Shown: positions 13,843 through 19,426 of the stretch, piece after piece | Position numbering within the stretch: position 1 is the stretch's first letter | How the letters are laid out: every line of letters starts with the position of its first letter | Source of the DNA: a virus | IMG/VR virus record: IMGVR_UViG_3300027302_000035 | Span: 1 to 20,043 of that record | DNA: 20,043 nucleotides | Strand: one strand, 5' to 3' | Made by a program: the position numbers and the translations under genes | The notes under the pieces: model-generated | What the model was told of the DNA's origin: nothing | The model's input: only the letters and a program-made list of their open reading frames with translations | Databases searched by the model: none

Positions 13843-14150
13843 CACAAATCCTCGAAGAGTTGTTCAGCTTCATCTCTTGGCAAAGCATTTGAAGTTAAGA
13901 ATACTAGAATACCTACATCACCTGTGCAGAGATTCACTTTTACAAAAGTAAACTCGTCAATCTCCTTAACATAGGCAACTTCTTCAGAATATTCGGATTC
14001 TCCATCTGTCCAGAGTAGCAGAGAATTACCAGTGAGATAGAATTTACATTCCAATGTGTCATCAATATCTGCATAATCTTGCAAAGTATCACACAGGTAT
14101 TTACGATTATTGAAATATTCACTTAATACGTGAGTTAGACTTAGGTTCAT
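13842..14150 (-). CDS. Acidic hypothetical protein, 102 aa
   Basis: Begins MNLSLTHVLSEYFNNRK with AAGGAG upstream. Beta-rich centre (LECKFYLTGNSLLLW, then FTFVKVNLCTGDVGILVFL) and an acidic C-terminus (PRDEAEQLFEDL). Hand count is 21 acidic to 6 basic residues. It is the first of four acidic genes in a row, all in the spacing-minimal style of an operon. Not recognised. Confidence 0.7.
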   Translation of the reverse strand: MNLSLTHVLSEYFNNRKYLCDTLQDYADIDDTLECKFYLTGNSLLLWTDGESEYSEEVAYVKEIDEFTFVKVNLCTGDVGILVFLTSNALPRDEAEQLFEDL

Positions 14151-14160
14151 AATTAACTCC

Positions 14161-14601
14161 TTATAGTACCCAGAGGGTTGTTTCTCCCAAGTGATTTTTA
14201 ATCATTCCTTGAATAATCTCCCAATCCCCTCCACCTAGACCTGCACCAATTTTAGGATGATGGATCTTTGGTTTAGGCAATCTTTCTAATGCAATAGCTA
14301 ATTTCTCCAGACAAAGATCCAGAGCTTTGTAATCAGTAAACTGAGATTTGTCATACCCATAATTTAACTGAGAGAATAAGTTCACCACAGCAATATCATC
14401 TGTAACTTGAATAAACTGAATTTCACCTAAAAGTTTGTCAGGTGTTGTTTTATTACAGAAGTTCTTATATCGGTTATAAACTTCTGGATACTTATTCCGA
14501 ATAGCTTTGGCAACTCCGGAGTTCATCTTCCCTTGACAATTAACTTGTTGGAGGATAATACCTGAAGTTACATCAAGAATATTACCTATGACTTCTTGCA
14601 T
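14161..14601 (-). CDS. Macro-domain (ADP-ribose-binding) protein
   Basis: 146 residues, a bare macro domain. Signature loops: ILQQVNCQGKMNSGVAKAI (residues 16-34), followed by KYPEVYNRY, and the second phosphate loop IGAGLGGGDWEII (118-130). Such proteins bind ADP-ribose and may remove it from proteins, DNA or RNA, or dephosphorylate ADP-ribose-1''-phosphate. The loop pattern resembles the DarG/TARG1 side of the family to me, but that is a judgement by eye. The ATG at 14601 sits in a TAATATG junction with the upstream stop. An upstream in-frame ATG at 14637 would add 12 residues inside the previous gene and has no ribosome site I can see. It lies two operon steps from an RNA ligase. Confidence 0.85.
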   Translation of the reverse strand: MQEVIGNILDVTSGIILQQVNCQGKMNSGVAKAIRNKYPEVYNRYKNFCNKTTPDKLLGEIQFIQVTDDIAVVNLFSQLNYGYDKSQFTDYKALDLCLEKLAIALERLPKPKIHHPKIGAGLGGGDWEIIQGMIKNHLGETTLWVL

Positions 14602-14602
14602 A

Positions 14603-14818
14603 TTAATAACCCCTCTGCTTTTCATTTGTTGGAACATATAGAGTATTTATTGTCTCAAACGACCCATCTGGGCTTACTTTCACGACAGTACTTGTGAAGA
14701 CATGTTGTGTATTTGATACAAAAGGGCTTGTATGATCAATTGGTTTAATCATAGCAGACTTTCCTACTTTAAGAGATCCAATGATTGAATCAGATTGGTA
14801 TTTTACAATTAGTTTCAT
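14603..14818 (-). CDS. Hypothetical protein, 71 aa
   Basis: Probably a small beta-barrel: alternating strands KLIVKYQSDSIIGSLKVG, then HVFTSTVVKVSPDGSFETIN and TLYVP. The FET.NT.Y ending is familiar from other phage small proteins of unknown role. AAAGGGAAG precedes the ATG, and both ends have TAATATG junctions. Confidence 0.7.
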   Translation of the reverse strand: MKLIVKYQSDSIIGSLKVGKSAMIKPIDHTSPFVSNTQHVFTSTVVKVSPDGSFETINTLYVPTNEKQRGY

Positions 14819-14819
14819 A

Positions 14820-15086
14820 TTACTTCCCTTTAGTTGGATGTTTAATCATAAAGTCTTCAAAAGACTGGATGCTTTCTTCTCTGCGAGTTACAGCAATCTT
14901 AATAACTTCCCAATTTTCAAGATCTAAATATAGACGACTTCCACCTTTAGATAAACAACGCACATGGTTCTTTAGTCCAGAAAGATTAGTCCAACTCTTA
15001 CCTTTATTGCTCCAACGCAACCAAGAACCACCTTCTTGCCAAAGACCTGAAACCTTATGTTTGATTTTATATTCGTAGGTTAGCAT
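14820..15086 (-). CDS. Hypothetical basic protein, 88 aa
   Basis: Starts MLTYEYKIKHKVSGLW, chosen for AAGGA upstream; the frame runs five codons further but only to a TTG. Contains KGKSWTNLSGLKNHVRCL, a pattern reminiscent of phage proteins that describe a 'scale-bar' beta-alpha domain, without assigned function. Trp-rich and basic in the first half. Confidence 0.7.
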   Translation of the reverse strand: MLTYEYKIKHKVSGLWQEGGSWLRWSNKGKSWTNLSGLKNHVRCLSKGGSRLYLDLENWEVIKIAVTRREESIQSFEDFMIKHPTKGK

Positions 15087-15094
15087 ATTATTCC

Positions 15095-15358
15095 TTACCA
15101 AGAGATTTTCAAATAGTTTTCATGGAACCAACCATCAAGATTCACTTGAGCAACATCGTAACCAAGACTTTTCAATTGATTAACAATATCATGTTGTGTA
15201 GTAGTCCAACCAGCCCGGCAGGCAAGATCACCAAAACCAGCACCAAAATAGTTTATACTAGACGACCCATACTCAGCATTTTCCTTAATCTTTTCAAAGA
15301 TTTCTTTCAAGGTGCTTGAGTTCTTGTTTGACAACTTACGCGCTTCACTTGCTTGCAT
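15095..15358 (-). CDS. Hypothetical protein, 87 aa, first gene after promoter
   Basis: Begins MQASEARKLSNKN, continues LKEIFEKIKENAEYGSSSIN and ends GYDVAQVNLDGWFHENYLKISW. This arrangement (helical start, aaekG-like turn, then L...GY.V) is common in small phage proteins, with no role that I know. Strong ribosome site (AAAGGAGAAAA). It would be the first gene transcribed from the promoter at 15388-15416, with a short leader of about 23 bases. Confidence 0.75.
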   Translation of the reverse strand: MQASEARKLSNKNSSTLKEIFEKIKENAEYGSSSINYFGAGFGDLACRAGWTTTQHDIVNQLKSLGYDVAQVNLDGWFHENYLKISW

Positions 15359-15387
15359 GAGTTTTCTCCTTTTGTTTCAATACTTGA

Positions 15388-15416
15388 ATTGTCTCTAAGA
15401 TTTTTGATCTTGTCAA
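15388..15416 (-). promoter_or_regulatory. Sigma70-type promoter (TTGACA-17-GACAAT)
   Basis: Minus strand: perfect -35 TTGACA (15416-15411), 17-base spacer, -10 GACAAT (15393-15388). The spacer contains the dyad AAGAT-N5-ATCTT, and a second dyad TTCAA-GTA-TTGAA starts at the last base of the -10. Either could be a repressor site. Start site expected near 15381. Confidence 0.7.
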
Positions 15417-15430
15417 GTTTTGTTCAGACA

Positions 15431-15508
15431 CTACATTCCTGGGATAGTTGCAACAAACAGAATGATCCCGATAGCAACAAGTACTATCACTTCAATAGGT
15501 GTGAACAT
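15431..15508 (-). CDS. Single-span membrane microprotein, 25 aa
   Basis: Reads MFTPIEVIVLVAIGIILF, then VATIPGM and a TAG stop. Almost all of it is one membrane helix. The preceding stop is fused with its ribosome site (TAAGGAGAAAAC then ATG), which is stronger support than the length. It occupies a gap with no other coding frame. Function unknown; comparable microproteins regulate membrane partners. Confidence 0.6.
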   Translation of the reverse strand: MFTPIEVIVLVAIGIILFVATIPGM

Positions 15509-15517
15509 GTTTTCTCC

Positions 15518-15733
15518 TTAACCCGGTCCGAATGATTGTTGACGAGGGAAAATTAATCTCCGAATCTCTTCTGGTGTTTCTTTTACAATGTAAGCATTCT
15601 CTACTCCAAGAATTACATAAGTTCCCTTCATAGCCGTACTTACATAAAAACATTTAATATGATTGGTATTGATGACAATCTCAGGTGCAGATGGATACTG
15701 CCCAACATTCGTCAATGTGATAAATTGTTGCAT
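15518..15733 (-). CDS. Hypothetical protein, 71 aa, FlbD-like pattern
   Basis: Starts MQQFITLTNVGQYP in a TAATATG junction with AAGGTG upstream. The order 'ITLT...EIVINTNHI...' then TYVILGVENAYIVKETPEEI recalls the small beta domain of FlbD-like proteins, which appears in many phages without a defined role. That resemblance is weak. Confidence 0.7.
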   Translation of the reverse strand: MQQFITLTNVGQYPSAPEIVINTNHIKCFYVSTAMKGTYVILGVENAYIVKETPEEIRRLIFPRQQSFGPG

Positions 15734-15734
15734 A

Positions 15735-15950
15735 TTAAAACACCTTCTTATTCCAAAAAGAGGATTTAGATTGACACCCAATGATTGTTGAAGCTGCTGT
15801 AATAATAATCCAAATGTTAATGACAGGGATTAAAGATAAAAGTAGAGCAATCAAAAGAGCCTGAACAGTAACAAAACCATCATGGATTTTACAAGCCAAG
15901 GTAAACAACACAAAGCTAATAAAAACAGAGAAAATATAAAATAAAAGCAT
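15735..15950 (-). CDS. Small membrane protein, 71 aa, two predicted TM segments
   Basis: Hydrophobic stretches at residues about 2-20 (LLFYIFSVFISFVLFTLA) and about 31-58 (LLIALLLSLIPVINIWIIIT). The C-terminus is Ser/Lys rich (GCQSKSSFWNKK). The ATG follows the DNA ligase stop in a TAATATG junction, so it should be coupled to ligase translation. Role unknown. Confidence 0.72.
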   Translation of the reverse strand: MLLFYIFSVFISFVLFTLACKIHDGFVTVQALLIALLLSLIPVINIWIIITAASTIIGCQSKSSFWNKKVF

Positions 15951-15951
15951 A

Positions 15952-16914
15952 TTAATCCATATCCACTTCTGATCTCAAAGTCTCCCAAGTCGGGAACCGG
16001 GGCTTATCCTTATGACCCTTTGGAAAGAACTTAAACTTTGAAATCTTACCTACAATTTCAGATTGATTCTCAAAGTAGAACTTTCGTAAGTCATGCGGCA
16101 TCTTACCAGGGCTGATTGTAATCTCTTGTCCAGCATAAAGCAAGACTTGTTTTGTCTGAGGGTCTAGAACGTCCTTTAAGACCTTACCTTGCAAGTTACC
16201 TACCAATGCATTAGGCAGCATGTTTTCTTGCATTGTAGAGCGTTCTGTACGTCCTAGCAAGTTAGTCTTAGCTTCATTTTGATTTGTCTTACCTTCTTCG
16301 ATTGAAGTTACAATAGCTTCAGCATCAATAAAACGCTTTACTCGCCAAGCTCCCATGAAGGTCTTACCACAACGACCATATTTGAAAGGAGCCTTTGGAT
16401 CACGAATAATGATACCTTCGTAGCCTTCATCAAGGTACTTCTGTTCAAGAGCTAGAAGTGCTTCCATATTTTGGACAATAGTCGATGGAATAAACTTAAT
16501 TTTAGCTGCTAGGTATTGTAAATCAGGAGATAAGCTATCAAAAGCTTCATAAGCAAATGACATGCGAATAGTGTAAGGAAGATCCTTAGTTGCATCTGTG
16601 CAGTAATCAAAGATCCACCAATAAATATCTGGTTGTCCTTCATGCCTACGAAGATCACCTGAAGTAATTCTACACAAATCATTACCAATTGGATCAGAAC
16701 CTGTTGTCATTTCACCACAGAAACCATGTAATTCAGGTACAGACCAAAAATCTGTTGTGAACTTATTCTCATGAGGTTTCAGAGAACGACCTACAAGTTT
16801 ACCATGACGATTATATGATGCACATCCGTCAATCTTAGGTTGAACAATACAAGGAAAGGTTACACGATCTTCAAACCAATCACATGGCTGTTGACTTTTA
16901 AAATTATCCTTCAT
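15952..16914 (-). CDS. ATP-dependent DNA ligase, T7-like
   Basis: 320 residues. Motifs: I, QPKIDG with the adenylated Lys27; III, FCGEMT (65-70); IIIa, WWIFDYC (99-105); IV, EGIIIRDPKAPFKYGR (166-181); V, WRVKRFIDAEAIV (190-202). A C-terminal OB domain ends with a Lys-rich stretch FKFFPKGHKDKPRFPTW. It seals nicks and Okazaki fragments. It is slightly shorter than T7 ligase (359). The ATG overlaps the upstream gene by 11 bases. It leads a run of small genes into the region before the 15388-15416 promoter. Confidence 0.92.
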   Translation of the reverse strand: MKDNFKSQQPCDWFEDRVTFPCIVQPKIDGCASYNRHGKLVGRSLKPHENKFTTDFWSVPELHGFCGEMTTGSDPIGNDLCRITSGDLRRHEGQPDIYWWIFDYCTDATKDLPYTIRMSFAYEAFDSLSPDLQYLAAKIKFIPSTIVQNMEALLALEQKYLDEGYEGIIIRDPKAPFKYGRCGKTFMGAWRVKRFIDAEAIVTSIEEGKTNQNEAKTNLLGRTERSTMQENMLPNALVGNLQGKVLKDVLDPQTKQVLLYAGQEITISPGKMPHDLRKFYFENQSEIVGKISKFKFFPKGHKDKPRFPTWETLRSEVDMD

Positions 16915-17104
16915 ACTCTTCCTTCAATTGCTGATAGATTTCACGAGCTTCATCAAAACCTTCCCAATTATCAACTCCTGCAGCTTCTAGAGCATCTGAC
17001 CAGATCTGACAGTCAACCAGAGCATCATATTCAGCTTTGGGAATTGTAATAGTTTCAATTTCTTTTTGCATAGCTTGCCCTTTCAATCCTGAAAATAAGT
17101 TCAT
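16904..17104 (-). CDS. Small phage protein, 66 aa, 'ALEAAGVDNWEG' type
   Basis: Contains ITIPKAEYDALVDCQIWSDA then LEAAGVDNWEGFDEA, a pattern found in many unrelated phages with no assigned function; helix-turn-helix-like length but not called. The ATG at 17104 forms ATGA with the upstream stop and has AAGGAGCT before it. An internal ATG at 17071 also has AAAGGG upstream, so a shorter form is possible. Confidence 0.75.
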   Translation of the reverse strand: MNLFSGLKGQAMQKEIETITIPKAEYDALVDCQIWSDALEAAGVDNWEGFDEAREIYQQLKEEYEG

Positions 17105-17247
17105 TTTAGCTCCTTAATAAATCGATCAGCTTTTTGATCAAATTCTGATACATCCAAACGAGTTGGAGGATGAACTTTTGATGATAACAGTATTTTAAGG
17201 TAGACACCCGAGACGATAACAATAACAAATAAGCCAATCAATTCCAT
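17101..17247 (-). CDS. Single-span membrane microprotein, 48 aa
   Basis: Residues 2-22 are one membrane helix (ELIGLFVIVIVSGVYLKILL), followed by a soluble tail (PPTRLDVSEFDQKADRFIKE). It joins its neighbours by TAATATG at the start and ATGA at the end. Probably a type I-like anchor protein with a short cytoplasmic or periplasmic tail. Confidence 0.7.
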   Translation of the reverse strand: MELIGLFVIVIVSGVYLKILLSSKVHPPTRLDVSEFDQKADRFIKELK

Positions 17248-17248
17248 A

Positions 17249-17674
17249 TTAATCCTCTAATTTGTAGATAACTTTAAGATTACGACAACGTAGCATTCTT
17301 TTCAGTCGCTTTACAGTGTCTTTCAAGTCTGTTGTGTAATTGTAATACTTTCCTTTAACTTTACCTTGAAGTTGTGCATCTTTTACAACAAGACAAAACC
17401 AATATTCTTTCTTGATTTTATTACCTTGGATATTGGCTCGGTACTCCCACCACTCCTTATCTTCTTGGTTATGGAAAGAAGTAGGCCAAGTCGAACAGCT
17501 TCCGCCTTTATACTCAAGAATTGTTTCAACTCGTGTAATTTCGATGTGTGCTTCTGCAGCACGAAACAACTTCCGGTACTTCGGAATAATTTGAATATGA
17601 TTACGCTTATAACCATACATCAACCACCCAGGGTACTCACCTGAGAATTCACAAACTTTTTCAATTCCAGCCAT
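17249..17674 (-). CDS. Hypothetical basic protein, 141 aa
   Basis: Starts MAGIEKVCEFSGEYPGWLMY and includes YKRNHIQIIPKYRKLFRAAE, then RVETILEYKGGS and a basic C-terminus (DTVKRLKRMLRCRNLKVIYK). It seems a single folded domain rich in Arg, Lys and aromatic residues, consistent with nucleic-acid binding but unproven. AAAGGATTAATATG at the start. I remember similar phage proteins only as hypothetical. Confidence 0.76.
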   Translation of the reverse strand: MAGIEKVCEFSGEYPGWLMYGYKRNHIQIIPKYRKLFRAAEAHIEITRVETILEYKGGSCSTWPTSFHNQEDKEWWEYRANIQGNKIKKEYWFCLVVKDAQLQGKVKGKYYNYTTDLKDTVKRLKRMLRCRNLKVIYKLED

Positions 17675-17675
17675 A

Positions 17676-17921
17676 TTAATCCTTTACAGTAATACCTTTA
17701 AGCTTACGATATTCTACCTCAGTTAGTAGCATAACTTCAACATAAGTTCCTTTTACATGCTCCTGAGTCTCTAAGATGTTGCTAATATGCAAATCAGAAA
17801 GATCCTTAAGAGGAATCTCCTTCCTTGGTTGCTTACCATCCTTACCATAAGAACCCCAGGTAAGGATTTCTCTTTGCTTTAGGAAAATCTCTTTTGTTTG
17901 TTCAGATAAGACAGAGTACAT
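17676..17921 (-). CDS. Hypothetical protein, 81 aa
   Basis: Contains ILTWGSYGKDGKQ then IPLKDLSDLHISNILETQEH, a Trp-Gly start followed by a 'LKDL...HI..IL.TQ' helix. The pattern recurs in phage genomes without function. Ribosome site AAGGATTAGC. Confidence 0.72.
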   Translation of the reverse strand: MYSVLSEQTKEIFLKQREILTWGSYGKDGKQPRKEIPLKDLSDLHISNILETQEHVKGTYVEVMLLTEVEYRKLKGITVKD

Positions 17922-17929
17922 GCTAATCC

Positions 17930-18073
17930 TTATACAAGTTTATGAAATACAGCAAGGATATGATTGATCCCTTGAATAAACACTTGCTGTTGTTGTAAAG
18001 TAAGTTCAGACCATTTTCGTTGGTCATTAAACTTAGGTGCTGTTTGTTCCCAGAATAGCTCAACATCACTCAT
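17930..18073 (-). CDS. Hypothetical protein, 47 aa
   Basis: Begins MSDVELFWEQTAPKFNDQRK, then WSELTLQQQQVFIQGINHIL. The layout (acidic Trp start, 'W..L....Q..FI.GI..IL') resembles small phage proteins of unknown role. It starts two bases after the upstream stop, with AAGGG upstream, and ends inside the ribosome site of the next gene. Confidence 0.68.
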   Translation of the reverse strand: MSDVELFWEQTAPKFNDQRKWSELTLQQQQVFIQGINHILAVFHKLV

Positions 18074-18075
18074 AA

Positions 18076-18444
18076 TTAACCCTTGTATGAATTTAAAATA
18101 TCGAGTTGTTTATCCTGCTCAGATTTATTCTTTAAATAAGAGATAAACTGACTAATACCTTTGTATACTTGAATTTGTAGTTTACGTTTTTCAACTAACT
18201 TTTTAAAGTCTTCTACCCATTTACCTTCATGCTTCCAACCATAGATTTCGGACCACCCAGGCTGTCCTGAGACAATACCATAAACTTCTACAGAATCAGC
18301 CCATTTAAAGGTATCTTCAGTTGTCCCAGGAGGCACTACATAAATGTGAAATGTCTTTCCTCTTGCATGACCACCCGAACGAATATAAAGTTGACCATAT
18401 AAACCTGTACTGAACAGCATAGCATATTGAGTAGCACCTTGCAT
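18076..18444 (-). CDS. Hypothetical protein, 122 aa
   Basis: The N-terminal 70 residues look beta-rich with many aromatics (GLYGQLYIRSGGHARGKTFH, then VEVYGIVSGQPGWSEIYGW). The C-terminus is helical and Lys-rich (VEDFKKLVEKRKLQIQVYKG). No membrane part. Ribosome site AAAGGGTT with a TAATATG junction. Not recognised. Confidence 0.73.
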   Translation of the reverse strand: MQGATQYAMLFSTGLYGQLYIRSGGHARGKTFHIYVVPPGTTEDTFKWADSVEVYGIVSGQPGWSEIYGWKHEGKWVEDFKKLVEKRKLQIQVYKGISQFISYLKNKSEQDKQLDILNSYKG

Positions 18445-18445
18445 A

Positions 18446-18631
18446 TTAACCCTTTAAAGCAGAAACAATAAGACTACCGGCAATTACAATAAACAAAGCT
18501 ACTGCAGCGTACAGAACACTTTTAGCAATAGACTCTGTATGAGGTACTTCAATTGCACAAGCGTACTCTGTTGTCTTAGAGAATGCTTGATTCAAAGTAC
18601 GAGGATAACAACGAGAAGTTGGGTGCGACAA
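18446..18631 (-). CDS. Small TM protein, 61 aa, with TTG start
   Basis: The frame has no ATG. A TTG at 18631 lies 1 base after the upstream TAA stop and about 8 bases after AAGGAG, the same junction geometry as the TAATATG starts. The N-terminus SHPTSRCYPRTLNQAFSKTT is of the 'YPRTLNEAF' type seen in other phages ahead of a membrane segment. The C-terminus is one hydrophobic helix (LYAAVALFIVIAGSLIVSAL). Topology is probably N-in with C-terminal anchor; function unknown. Confidence 0.7.
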   Translation of the reverse strand: MSHPTSRCYPRTLNQAFSKTTEYACAIEVPHTESIAKSVLYAAVALFIVIAGSLIVSALKG

Positions 18632-18632
18632 G

Positions 18633-18974
18633 TTAAAACTCCTTAAAGTAAACAATCTTATTTGGTGAAATAAAGAGTTGGTTTCCTAACCAAGCTCCTG
18701 ACAATGCACCCAGTGTATCATAACCAATGTCTTTCCAAGAAGAACAATGCAAAGGGGATTGCATATCTTGTAGTTCTTTTACAACACCTACAGTAATACT
18801 TGCTCCAAAACCAACCCAAGGATCTTTAGTAATTGCTGTGGTTGTAAAAGCAATCAATGCAGAACCAGCGAAATGCTTCTGTTTATCAGGAGCAAAAGAC
18901 CAATTATCTTTACAAGTCCCTGCGTGAGAAGAAATCATAAAAGATAAAAGAATAATTGTTAATAATTTTTTCAT
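18633..18974 (-). CDS. YfiM-like (DUF2279) exported protein
   Basis: 113 residues. The signal peptide MKKLLTIILLSFMISSHA is clear. The mature part matches my memory of E. coli YfiM: DKQKHFAGSALIAF (residues about 30-43), then GFGASITVGVVKELQD, and SWKDIGYDTLGALSGAWLG. YfiM is a poorly understood small envelope protein; here a Cys at residue 21 follows a non-canonical SHAGTC, so lipid attachment is uncertain. AAGGACTGAT precedes the ATG. It is likely a cell-envelope factor made early in infection. Confidence 0.78.
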   Translation of the reverse strand: MKKLLTIILLSFMISSHAGTCKDNWSFAPDKQKHFAGSALIAFTTTAITKDPWVGFGASITVGVVKELQDMQSPLHCSSWKDIGYDTLGALSGAWLGNQLFISPNKIVYFKEF

Positions 18975-18975
18975 A

Positions 18976-19041
18976 TCAGTCCTTCAAAGCTCGGATGTTG
19001 TTTGCAGCGCAGTTTTCATCATATGAGGTATCAAAGTTCAT
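18976..19041 (-). CDS. Possible 21-aa microprotein
   Basis: The frame MNFDTSYDENCAANNIRALK ends with Asp and a TGA, and it holds the AAGGA of the next gene. No good ribosome site is visible upstream; coupling to the overlapping 131-aa gene would be required. It may be a remnant of a longer gene. Low confidence. Confidence 0.25.
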   Translation of the reverse strand: MNFDTSYDENCAANNIRALKD

Positions 19042-19426
19042 TTGAAATAGTTTTCATGATATAAATTTTACATCTATCCAAAATCTGTTTCTGTATTTTC
19101 TTGGGAATTCCCGCATCGATCAACGAATATTCAATTTCATCAATCGTCTGGAAATCCCAAATTTTATTCTTTCTGGCTTCATCAATGAAATCGGACCATG
19201 ATATCATAAAACCATCTTCATTGATGATGCGATCTAAAGATACACTAAGTGGTAATCCATATGTAGCTTTTAATTGATATACAAACGCACCATCGACAAC
19301 AAATGTGCCGTTGACTGTTACGCCAATAATTTTACCAAATGTTGTAAATAAGTTATATTTTTCATTATATTTTAATGCAACGCCATTAGCATCACTGGAA
19401 TCAACAACGATAATATCTGGTGTCAT
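19031..19426 (-). CDS. Hypothetical protein, 131 aa
   Basis: The N-terminal half seems beta-rich (TPDIIVVDSSDANGVALKYN, then IIGVTVNGTFVVDGAFVYQ). The C-terminal half is helical and basic (ARKNKIWDFQTIDEIEYSLI, then KKIQKQILDRCKIYIMKTI). No signal peptide. It is AT-rich but starts inside the GC-rich neighbour: ATGA overlap, with AAGGA 9 bases upstream within that gene. Not recognised. Confidence 0.72.
   Translation of the reverse strand: MTPDIIVVDSSDANGVALKYNEKYNLFTTFGKIIGVTVNGTFVVDGAFVYQLKATYGLPLSVSLDRIINEDGFMISWSDFIDEARKNKIWDFQTIDEIEYSLIDAGIPKKIQKQILDRCKIYIMKTISNEL

Noticed and set aside
13940-14122. 60-aa minus-strand frame inside the 102-aa acidic gene
   Set aside because: It lies in another frame of a gene with a strong start, and has no independent ribosome site.
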